Source: Micractinium sp. NFX-FRZ (lineage: Eukaryota; Chlorophyta; Trebouxiophyceae; Chlorellales; Chlorellaceae). Taken from it: 64,000 nt of DNA. Below, piece by piece: positions 33,866 to 44,800 of this stretch; within the stretch, counting starts at the first letter, position 1, and each line of letters begins with the position of its first letter. Where the stretch lies: the NCBI GenBank assembly GCA_029339195.1, contig JAPTJF010000080.1, positions 1-64,000 of the forward strand, in the 5' to 3' direction. Position numbers and translations under genes: made by a program. Under the pieces are notes generated by a model that saw only the letters and a program-made list of their open reading frames with translations, made no database searches and was not told the DNA's origin.

Positions 33866-36800
33866 TCACGCGAGGTGGGTGTCTGTGAAGCGCCGCCTGA
33901 GCTGCGACAGCTCATCCCCAAGCAGCAGCGCCCCCTCCCCTTCCTCCTCTGCTCCGCTGCCGCCGCCCGCCGCATATGCCCCCGCCAGCTCAGCACGCAT
34001 GGCCGCTGTCGCCCGGTCATCCGATGCCGCCAGGGCGGCCGCCCGCTGCCGCTGCGCGTCCCGTGTCTTGCTGCCGCCGCCGCCGTTGTTGCCGCCTTGC
34101 CGGCTGGCCGCGCGCCCAAACAGGCCGCCCACGCGGGTCTTGGCGGCTGCACCCCCGGCATCCAGCCTGCCACTGCGGGGCAGCGAGCCAAGCAGGCTGT
34201 CCTCCACATCAGAGCCCCCGCTGCTGCTGTTGCCAGCATCCCAGCCGCCGGGCGCGGGGCGGCGCCGCGCTACGGCACCTGCTCATGCAGGGGCGGCCGG
34301 CAGGCGCGGGGCAGAGGCGCGCTGAGCAAGTAACAGCCCACAAGGCCTGCCACGGGGCGGGCTGTGGCACCGCATTCATGCCCCAGTGACTGTCACCTTC
34401 ACGGGAAGCCTTATGCCACCTGCCTGACTGCTCGTCCCTCTTTAGGAAAAGCAAATCCGTGCCGGCCCGGGCATGCAGCTGCCGGGTTCATTACCAATGC
34501 CAGCCCCGCTGCCAACTAGCTCTCACCTGCCATTGGGTCCCTGAGCAGGCGCTCAAACTCTCGCAAGCGAGGGTCGCCAGCAAGGGCGCTGCCGCCGCCG
34601 TCGCGGCCGCCCCCGCCGCCGCCGCGGCGAGACCGCGCACGGTACAGCACGATTGCTGCCACCAGAACCATTGCTACAGGCTGGAAGAGCTGCAGGCAGG
34701 AGGGCAGCCCAGTTGAGCGAGTCACGAAGGCAGGAGGGAGGCCAGGGAGGGCGACTGGTGAGCAGCAACCGCAGCGGAAACCGGCAGCACAGGCAACTTG
34801 GGCACCACCACTGCAGCACCCCCCTTTAGTTCCATTGCACCGTCCACACGTGTGTGCCCGAGCTTCTACTGGAATTGCCCACCTGCAGCCATGCCATGCT
34901 GGCTACATAGGGTTGCTGCGGCGGGCGGTACGGCAGCACCGTCTCATATAGCGCGAGCACTGTGGCATTCAGGGTGAGCGCCACGTGCGCCTGGCTGGAC
35001 GCTAGCAGCGCGACGTGCTGCTGCTGCCCCTGCTGCGCCTGCTGAGGGCCGTCGTGTGCTTCGCCCGTGTACTGCGCCAGCAGCGGGGCCAGGGACTGCT
35101 GCAGAACAAGCCTGGGGCTGCGGCGGGGCCCTGCGGTGGAGTTGAACACCGCCAGCCTGTCGCCAGCTGTCACCAGCACATACCCTGGGACTGTGGCTAT
35201 CCCCAGCCCGCCGGCGCTGCCCCTGCCAGTGCTGCTGCTGCCGCTGTTGCTTGCGATGGGTAGCAGGCTGGCAGGAAGCGGGGCAGTGGCGCGAGCTGAA
35301 CAGCCAGAGGGGGCGCCACGGTCGCCTCCCGCCAGCACCAGCGACAGCAGCCTGCCATCGCTGCTCACCGCAAATGCGCGGTTGCTGTGCTGCGCGTCAA
35401 AGGCTGCCGCCACAATGCTCGTCTCGTTGAGGTCGCGGCACTGCCTGAACAGAGGCGAAGTGGACGCAGCCGCCGTCGCCCCCGCTGCCACCTCCTCCGC
35501 GTCCCGCCCCTGCTGCGCCTTGGCTGGCGGCATGGAGAGCGGTTGACTGGCAACGCCGCTGCTGCCCAGCACCGCCGCAGGGCCGGCACTGGGCAGGCGC
35601 AACGCCATGGCTTGCTGGCCCAGCGTGACCCGTCGCACGATGCGGGCTGCAGGCAGGGAGGAGCAGGCGAGTGGAGGGGCGTGTGTTGAATGACTGGGTG
35701 CATATGGGAGGCGGCGGCACACCCCTCTTGGAAGAGGAGGAAAGCGGCAGCCCAACAGCGTGGCTGCACACCACTGGCAAGGGGTTGTAGTCCCTGGCGG
35801 CTGGCAAGCGCGGTGCAAGGGTAGGCAACGGGATGCAAAAGTAGGCAAGCACGGTGCAAAGGCAAGGCAAGGCAAGGCAGGCAGGCAGCGACTCACCGCC
35901 AGCTCCCGCCGGCCCGCCGTGCTTGATCACCGCCAAGCCTCCCGCCGCATCCGTCACCGCAGCAGTCGAGGCCACCACCCCTCCACGCCCGGCCCCCTGG
36001 ACAGCTGTGATGGCTGGGCAACCGGCAGGCGCTGCTGCGCCCTCGTCTGCCGCTGCGCCGGCTGCACACGTGCCCGGCACCTGGGCACCAGCGCATGTGC
36101 ACAGCAGCTCCGGAGGTGGAAACACATCGAGCAGGGACAGGCTCAGAGCCGCAGGCCCACCGCCGCTGTTGCCGCCGCTGCCAGCCCCTGCCTGCCCCTG
36201 TGCCCACATCTCCTCCTCTTCCTCCCAGCCCGCGCCGGCACTGGCGGCGCTAACGGCGGGGTGCTGCAGCAGGTGCAGCCGCAGCTCGCCGCTGCGGTGC
36301 CCAGTCAGGAGCACTGTGGTGTTGCGGGTGAGACAGTAGGAGCCCAGGGCAGTCACTTCAGAGGCAGTGCCTGCGGGGAGGCCAGGAGAAGCGCAGGAGC
36401 AGAGCAAGTTAGCGGCGGTTGCGCCTATGTTGTGCAGCAACGAGCGGCGGGGCAGTGGCGGGGGCAGCGAGTGGTGCTGACCCCTCAGCAGCAGCAGCAG
36501 CAGCAGTAATTGTGTTCAATCAGACTGGCAGCTAGACACAAGTAGCTGCGGACCTGAGGCATGCTGCACCAGCATCCTCCCGCCTGGGGACAGCAGGAGC
36601 AGGCCGCCAGCGGCGTCGCCGACACACAAGAAGCGAGGCGCAGAGCCCTCGCGCCAGCCCGGCACATAGTGCAGGGCAGTGGGCGCCTGCGCCAGCGCCA
36701 GCACTGCCAATGGCTGGGCGTAGTCGTTCCAGCGTCGTTCGCGGCGGTAGAGAGTGGTAGGTGTGGAGGGTGCGTCTGCACGGGCACGAGGGCGGCAGGT

Positions 36801-36986
36801 GTGGGGCGGCAGCTAGAGGCGGTGGCAGCAGCGGCGGCGGCGATGGCAGCGACTCCCGACAGCAGGGGCAAGCTTGCAGTGATCGAAGCACTAGTTGTCA
36901 CCTGTTGTAACATCAACGCCACCTGCCAGTGCCAGGGCTCCCAAGAGAGCCAGAGCGATGTGGGTGGCGGCCAGCAAAGCCCCCAT
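33866..36986 (-). CDS. Type I single-pass membrane protein, probable luminal beta-propeller; unrecognised
   Basis: Six minus-strand exons read in phase from the ATG at 36986 to the stop at 33866-33868, roughly 700 residues. Exon 1 (36902-36986) is a clear signal peptide (ATHIALALLGALALAGG). The next exons hold repeated beta-strand units of WD/PQQ-propeller character: FLCVGDAAGGLLLLSPGG, YCLTRNTTVLLTGHRSGELR, RAFAVSSDGRLLSLVLAGGD and GYVLVTAGDRLAVFNS. Several N-x-T/S sites fit a luminal or extracellular side. One helix, FQPVAMVLVAAIVLYRARS, sits near the C-terminus and is followed by a Gly/Arg-rich cytosolic tail with an acidic patch and a conserved-looking ELSQLRRRFTD end. I do not recognise a named family; an endoplasmic reticulum or cell-surface scaffold is a guess. 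It lies divergent to the Rab gene. Confidence 0.65.
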
Positions 36987-37735
36987 TCCTACTGGAAAAT
37001 ACAACAGATCCCGAGTGCTGGAGGCACTGGGTTGCTGCTGCTCATGACAGGTTCCAGTCAATCGAGGCGCGCTGCGATGCCTGCGATGCCCCTTTCCCAC
37101 TGCGCGCGCGTTCTAGCTGACGGCCCTCGAGCTGTGCTCTCCTGATCCGATAACTTGGCGCCCCGCCCGAGACTCGCACACTCGAGTCTGACGCGCCTCC
37201 TACACAACTCGCGCCTCCGCTTCTCTCCCAGGCCCGTGCCTTCTCGGATCGAGCCCAGCAGAGCAGCCAGTTCAAGGGAGTTGGTCCCACAGCGATCACC
37301 ACACCGTCACTCGAGGTGCGCCAGGGGCTTGCTCTGCCTCTCAGCGCCGCTCGCACTGAGGTAGCAAGGTGGAGCCGGTCAAGGCGCGGCCTAGGTGGCG
37401 TCGGGGGTCCTACACTTGCTGGCAGCCAGGTGCCGGCCGCCGGCGGTAGTCGGCGGCAAGGGCAACCAGTGGCTCCCGCGTTGGCCCTCCTTGCACTTCT
37501 GACGTGGCGCAGTGCCGCAGGGCCTAGGTGCACCCGCCACCAGTTCTCACCATTTTCGCTGTGCTGCAGGCTCGAGCAGACCGGCTGCACAGCATTGCAT
37601 CCAGCCCAACTGCTTGGGCGGCACTCTGCTCCCTTCTGCCCACCCGCTGCCCGCCGCTGCCACCCCGCTGCCTGCAGCAGCAAAGCACTCGGGGGCCCGT
37701 GCCAGACCGAGAGAAGAAGCCAGCAGGAAGCCAGC
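36987..37735. other. Divergent promoter region, membrane protein and Rab genes
   Basis: About 750 bases between divergent ATGs. No TATA box or known element identified. Confidence 0.5.
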
Positions 37736-39681
37736 ATGATGGTAGAGCAGCTGGTGCAGTCCAAGCTGGTGCTCCTGGGGGAGATGGGCAGCGGCAAGAC
37801 CTCTCTGGTGCAGCGCTTTGTGCGGGGGCAGTACTTTGAGAACCAGGTGCGTGGGCGGGTGGGCGGGTTTCTGTGCGGGACGGAGCGTGTATACTGAGCT
37901 GTGTGGCTGGGGTACAGTGGGGCCTGATCTCGTGATGCGCTCTTGTTCGGAACTGGGTGGGCCGGTGCCGGAGGTGGTGCTGTGGGATGCGAGGGGTGAG
38001 TGGCATGCGTCATGTGCGGCGGTCAGACCTGTTCACAATCCCGTGATATGGGGTGTTGGTAGGACGCGTGCACCTGCAGTTTGGGCAGTGCCTCAAGAAG
38101 CAGGCGAGGTAAGGTGGTGCGCGCATCACCGCAGCGCTTGCAAACGCATGACAAGTACTACATGCCGTGTGCCGTGCTAGAAAACCCTTCCTGCTGTGCC
38201 ACACTGCTGCTGGTTTGCAGGAGTCCACCATCGGCGCCTCCTTCTTCACGAAGACCATCCCAGAGAAGCACGTGAAGTTTGAGATTTGGTGAGGGGCTGG
38301 GAGGGAGGCTGACGGTGCCTGTGTCTGGGTGTCTGGTGTCTGTGTGGGGAGGTGGGCCCACCCCCCCCTGTGTGGGGAGGTGTTGGGACGCTTTGGCTGG
38401 CTGCACGGGCAGTCCTGAGCAGGACTGCCTGTGCACTGGCTGGCCGGCCCGGACAGGCTTTTGATGTCAGTGTCTGCCCTGGCCGCTATGTATTGCGAGC
38501 CACGCACTGCCCAGCTCTGCACCCACACATGCCCCACCCTCTTGCCCTCGCCTGCGCAGGGACACTGCGGGCCAGGAGCGGTACCACAGCCTGGCGCCGA
38601 TGTACTATCGGGGCGCGGCGGCCGCCATTGTGGTCTTCGACATCACACACCCCGCCTCGTTTGAGCGCGCCAAGAAGTGAGTGCCGAGGGTGCACCTTCT
38701 TTGGATTGCTGTTGGACCGGACGGTGGGCGGGTGTTTGTCCGGGGCCGAGCGGTGCATATCTTTTGCTTTTGCTGCTGCTCGATCCGCCTGCTTGCCTTC
38801 CTCCCCGGCTCACCTTGCTGCTTGTCCCGCTCACCCTCCTGCTGCCTACCCTGCCTGTGATCGCTGCGCAGGTGGGTGTGGGAGCTACGGCAGAACGTGC
38901 AGAACCCCAACCTTATCATCGCGCTGGTGGGCAACAAGGTTGACCTGGCGGACGAGGCGCGCCAGGTGGGCTTGCGTGGGGCAGGGCCAGGCCCAGGGCA
39001 GGGGGCAAGGCGCGGGCAGCAAGCGACGTGCATTGATCGTGCTTACCGCCCAGCGCCGAGACTAGTGGCTTTTGTGCCCTGCATGCCCTCACACCACCAC
39101 ACAACCGTCTCCAAGCACATGGCGCTTCTGCCACGCTTACTTCCAGTGTTTACGCGCAGGCACTCTGCTGGCGAGACAGGCACATGCACCTAGGTTTATG
39201 AGATCCAGTAAGGCTTTTGTCACCACAACTTGCTTTGCTTCCTTTCACCGCTTCAGGTGCCCGAGGCGGATGCGCGGACCTATGCCGCCGAGACGGGGCT
39301 GTGCTACTTTGAGACGTCGGCCAAGGCGGACATCAACGTGACCGCTCTCTTTGACGAGGTGGCCGACAAGTGAGCGCAGGCCCTTGCTTGCGTGTGCGTG
39401 CGTGTGTATTATGCCTTTTCGGGGTTGCGACTGCGTGCAAAAAGAGGGAGTCGACAGGTACGCAAGTTGCTCGGTGCATGCAGTGAGTGTGCGCATGTGC
39501 AAGTTCGCCGCTTTGCTGGCACAGGTGCCTCAACTGACCGCGCTCTGCTCGCACCCCACCCCGTCGCTGTGCGCTCCGCAGGCTGCCCAAGGCTGCGGCG
39601 CCGCAGCAGCCAGCGGGCGGAATCCAGCTGAACGAGCAGCCCGCGCCGCAGCCCCGCAAGGCCTCCTGCTGCTCCTCCTGA
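37736..39681 (+). CDS. Rab5/RabF-like small GTPase
   Basis: Endosomal membrane-traffic GTPase. Exons 37736-37846, 38221-38288, 38560-38676, 38872-38965, 39257-39369 and 39582-39681 give 200 residues, normal for the family. G-box motifs are all present: [10 protein letters not shown] (P-loop), [10 protein letters not shown] (switch I with the effector Thr), [20 protein letters not shown] (switch II, the Rab5-type form), GNKVDL and ETSAK. The tail KASCCSS has the two cysteines needed for double geranylgeranylation. The P-loop has Glu-Met-Gly-Ser where most Rab5 have Asp-x-Gly-x. The first two codons are both ATG; either could be used. Confidence 0.93.
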
Positions 39682-40604
39682 GCCCTGCCCCCTTCAGCCC
39701 ACCCCAGCACACTACCTCCGCCGGCCGCGGCCTGCCAGCCGCCGCCGGTTTGCGAGCGCCGCTGTGCCCTCTCCCACCGGCCCCGTTGCCGGCAGGTCCG
39801 GGCAGCCGTGCTCCTCGACCTTGCTCTCTGTACCCTTCAGCCCTTCTTGTTTCTTCCACCTTTCCGGCGCCCTCAAGCCCGCAACTGAGTCGTGCCACGT
39901 GTATACTAGCTCCCTGCCCTGGCGCCGGGCTCCCCACCCTGCTCATTTGCACGTACACCCCACTACCCTGCAAACACACTGCTGCCGAAGGGGCCTCTGG
40001 TGCCCACACCTCTTGGGGGAACCTGTCCTGCCCTCCTTGCTTCCCCAGCTGAGAATGTACATGCACAACAGCAGTTGCAAGGAGCGGCAACGCGTCAGGA
40101 GTGGCAATGAGCTGCGAGAAGCGGGGAGAAGGTGATGGGTTACGTGTGGTGTGGCATGCATTCAGTCGGGCAGCACAAGCCAAGCGTGAGCACAAGCACA
40201 GAAGGCGGAAAAAGGTTGCTGTGGGCAGTCAGTGAAGGGCATGATGTGATGGGCAGCTGGGCTGGTTTGACGTAACAATGCAGCAATCGGGCAATGCATG
40301 GTGGACAGCGAAATGCTGCTCGTGAAGTTCAGTCGGGCAATGAGGTGAATGAAACAAAGGGGAACAACTTGGGAGGCGTGCTCGGGAAAGGGGGCCCTGC
40401 GGCGAGTGTAAACAACAGGCGAACTAACAGGTGCGTTGGCAGGGACATGCAGGCAGGCTTGAGGGACGCGCAGCGGCGCTCTGCTGCCGCGCTGGCAGGA
40501 GGGCTGCTGCTGGTGCCGCCTTGGAGAGGCAGCAGCAGGCTCCATCAATGGCCTGCTTGGCCAGCGTGCCGCCAGGCAGCCGCAGCTCAGCCCAGCAGCT
40601 CAGC
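39682..40604. other. Convergent intergenic region, Rab and SMC6 genes
   Basis: Both 3' UTRs. A TGTAA at 40407-40411 (+) is the only clear polyadenylation motif and would give the Rab gene a 3' UTR of about 725 bases. Confidence 0.5.
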
Positions 40605-41829
40605 TCAGCCGGTCGGGCTGCCGGCCTGCCGGTCGCGCGGCGGCCACATGCGCTGCACAGTGATGAAACCCTCGGGGATGGGCTCCTTCAACTTCAGCTC
40701 CACCTGCTGCCGCGCCTCCTCCAGCACTGCGGGCGGGCGGGGCGTGCGGGGCCGACGGGCGTCAGACGCGGGCAGCAGGGCGGGCAGAGGTCGGGGCAGG
40801 GGAAGCCGCATTCCTAAGCAACCAGGCCTGCGCTCACGGGGGCTGGGCCATGTGGCAGTGGCCGTGCCCCGTGCTCGGAATATGGCGGGCCATCCAGCCG
40901 CCGGGCCATCCAGCCACCCGCCCACCACCTCAGCCTGCCCAAGCCATGCGGCCAACACATCCGTCTTATTTGCAAGCCTGCCAGACAGACTGCACCCCTG
41001 GCTTGGCCCAGCCCCCCCCCTGCCCTGCCCCACCGCCGCCCCCACGCCTGGCTTGGACACGGCCCGCCCTGCCCTGCCCCGCCGCCCCCAGGCCTGGCTT
41101 GGCCCAGCCCCCCCATGCCCTGCCCCACCGCCGCCCCCAGGCCTGGCTTGGACGCGGCCCGCCGTGCCCTACCCTGCGCTGCCGGCCCCCTGCCTGGCTA
41201 CACACCCCCCAACGTCCTGCCCTGCGCTGCCGGCCCCCTGCCTGGCTACACAACCCCCAACGCCCTGCCCTGCCCTGCCGGCCCCCCCCAGGGCGAGGCG
41301 CACCCGAGACGTCCTGCGGCGTGAGCAGCACCAGCTGCCGGTCTCGGTCCGCCATGGCAAACTCCAGCAGGAAGGCCAGAGCCATGCGCCGGTTGATGCT
41401 GTCCATGAACACCTGCGGCCAGCCAGGAACGGCAGAGGGCCATTTGGTGCTGGCTCAAGGGGCACGCCCCAGAGGGAAGGCCAGCGCAACTCTGTGCAGG
41501 GCTCACACACATGAGCAGCGAGAGGGCAGCGGAAGGAGGCTTTATGCGATTTCGGGGCAAGCCGCACATGTGTTCCGTACACGTGCATACGCATGGACGT
41601 GCATGCACGTGCAGTGCGCATCAAGTGCATGCTGCTTCGGAAGGGTTGTGCGCATCGTTGCACTTGCACACCCAGAGCACGCACGCAAGCTCACATCAAA
41701 CTCGTCCAGCGCGTGGAAGGGGGGCTGCACACCTTCGCCTGCACGCACGTGAGCACAGCAGCGACGCCAGCAATTGCCGTGCACTCACATCGGTCCGTGG
41801 CGAGCCATCACAGACACATGGCATCTGCT

Positions 41830-41886
<57 letters not shown>

Positions 41887-44800
41887 GCATCCTTCCGAGT
41901 GGGATTAGCAGCTCACGTGGCGGCCCCACAGCTGCACGGGGGCAGGGGCTGCGGCACCCCAACACCACACCATACATGCACAGCAAGCAATGCCAGCCCA
42001 CAGCATGCCCAGCACCCGGCCGCATCTCATCAAGCTGTGCCCAACCCACCCAGCTGGGCCTACGTGGCCCCGGTAGGGCCGCCTGCGCGGCCCACCCGGA
42101 CGCCAACTCACCCAGCGAGAGCACAAAGGCGAGGGATGCGAGGGAGCGCTCGCCGCCGGAGAGTGCGCGCATGTCTTTTGTGGGCTCCCCCCCTCCAATG
42201 CCCACAGACATGACCAGCTTCCCGCCGTCTCCCTTGTAGTACACCTGCCGCAGGTGGCACGGTGAGGGTGAGTTCAAGCGTGGGTGACGTTTGACCTTGC
42301 ACCTGCGTGCGTGCACCTGTGAACTCTGAAGGGAAAGACCGCGCGTCCAAGCTCCCCCTGGTGTCCGGCACATGCACCGCCCTGACAGAGTGCAGGCCGG
42401 GGGCAAGCGGGGGGTGGGGTGGGGCAGCAAGCGAGCAAGCGCACCTCCACTGTCCCCCTGTGCCCGCGCATGTGCATGTACTTCCCAAAGCGCTTGGACA
42501 CGGCGGTTGCAACCCTCTCGCGCAGGTTGCGGAACGCCCTGCGGGCGGGCAGGCAGGGGCAGGGGTGCAGTCAGCTTGAGAGGGCTTGGAAGCAGCCACA
42601 AAAGGGAGGTGGCGATGCTGGCACGCAGCTTGCAAAACGCCCTGCCGGGAGGATGGGGTGGGTGGGGTGGGTGGGGGGCAAGACAAGGGGCGACCTAGGC
42701 AGGGGCAGAAAGTAAGGTATGGAATATGGGGGTGGGAACGTTGGCACGCAGCTTGCTGGGGAACGCCCTGCCAACAGGAGGGAGCGGGGGTGGGAGGACC
42801 GCGCCAGGATGGGTCGGCAGAGCAGGTGGGTGTGTGGGGTGGGTGGGTGGGTGGAGGCACGTTCCCCGGCGGTGTCATGTCGTGGAGAGTTCCCAGCACC
42901 TGCTGCATCCAGCAGCACGCAGGAGCAACCCTGCCACTTGGTCCACCCCCGCCCGCCCCGCCCCGCCCCGCGCCTCCTTACTTGCGCCGGCAGTAGAAGC
43001 CCTGGCGGCAGACGGCGTGCACCTCCCTGGCCTGACCCAGGCGCAGCTCCAGCTTGCACCGCTTCTGCCTCACGCGCTCAATCTCCAGCTGCGGGGCACA
43101 GCAGGGGAGATGCATGCTTCTAAAGCAACATGGTGGCAGCACCCCAAGGATGGCCTACAGTACGACCACCAAATAGTCAACAAGCATCGTGCGGTGCAAC
43201 TGTGGCCACCGCAGGAGTCGGGCACACACATCCCCACGGCCGCTGCTTGGCGTGTACGCTCAACCCCATGCACACACTAGGTTCAGAGAACCCACAGACA
43301 AACAGGCGTATGAAAAGGTCCGCGGAACCAAAGGCAGCCACCTCTTGTTGCCAACCAACCAACCTCTAGGTCGCGCAGCCCGATGCCCGCATCCGCCGTG
43401 CGCTTGCCAATCTTCCGCTCCAGCGCCTCCACCCGCCGCGCCAGCCTCTCCTGCTCCAGCTGCTTCTCGATGGCTTCCTCCGACTGCCCCTCCTCCCGCC
43501 ACGCGGCCACCAGGCGCGCACGCCCACGCACCTCCTGCTCTCGCGTGCAAACCTGCGGGCAGGCAGGAGCGGTGGGGGCGGGGGAGAGCGGTGGCGCACG
43601 GGGAGGCCGTACAGGGCAGCGAGTGCAGGCATGTGTGGGGTCACACTCCAGCCAGTCCACCCACCGCTGACTGCCGGAGTGTGCGGGTGCCTCCTCATCT
43701 TCCGCTGCTAAAACACACATACACAGGCCCGATGTCACCTCTCCATAAGCCTGCACACCTTGCCATGCCCCTCACCCTCCTCTGCTTTGGCTAGCACCTG
43801 TTCCAGGTCCCTCCTCCAACCCCTGCAGCGTCCCTTCGACTCAACTTATCCCTGCCTGCCAAGTCGCCCCAAGCAGCAATCAACCAGCTACCCCCCTAGC
43901 CTCCCCACCCCTGCCCGCCTCACCTGCTCTGCATTGGCCAGCAGTCGCCCCAGGTCCTCCTCCAGCCCCTGCAGCCGCGCCCGCCCCTGCGCCGCGAAAA
44001 AGGGCAAACAAACACACACAGGTGCCGGGTCGGAGTGGCCGACGGGCCAAAGGCGTGGGAGGGAGGCTAGACATGGTGGTGAGCAAGCAGAGTTGAGCCA
44101 AGGAGCAACAGTGGGTCACGTGTGCCATGTACTGCCGCCTCGAGTACTGCCTGGAGCACAGCAAGTACAGTCTGCCATGTCCGACCGCATCTGCTCGCCC
44201 GCCACCTGCGCTGCCTGCGCCTGCGCCACCAGTACCTGCGCTGCACGCGCACCTGCTCCCCGCGCGCCCGCAGCTGCCTGTCCTGCTCCTCCGCCTGATC
44301 CAGCTCCCGGTTGAGCACAGAAATCTCCGCCCCAATCTCGGCGATGGCAGCCGTGCACGCGGCGATCGTCTCCAACTTCTCCTGCAGGCGGGCGGGCAGG
44401 CGGGCAGGCGGGCAGGCAGCAGGCAGGCAGGCAGGCATGAGAGGGGAGACCTGGGGTCTGGGCCGCAGGTTGGGCACTGGGCATGGTGGGGCAGACTGTC
44501 AGGTGTACGCAGCAGCATCACAAGAACCGCCAAATTGTTTAAACCGCACCGACATGCAAGCTGCCCGGCGATCCCAGGTGGCAGAGTGAGCTTCCTTCTT
44601 CCCGGGCCTCCGCCATAGCTGCCTAGACAGGCCCGCCGCAGCTGTGTGCCGGCGGGGCCGTGCGCACCCCCGCCCCGCCTGTGCCCGCGCACCTGCGGCG
44701 CCGCGCGCGCCGCATGCTGCCGCTCCTGCAGCCGCTGCAGCTCCTCTGTTGCCGCCTTGAGCTGGTCCTCCCGTGCATCCACCTGGGCCTCGGCATTGGC

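Noticed and set aside
41593..42213. Plus-strand frame with a 17-Gln run
   Set aside because: It crosses SMC6 exons antisense and an intronic CAG repeat; no splice or protein support.
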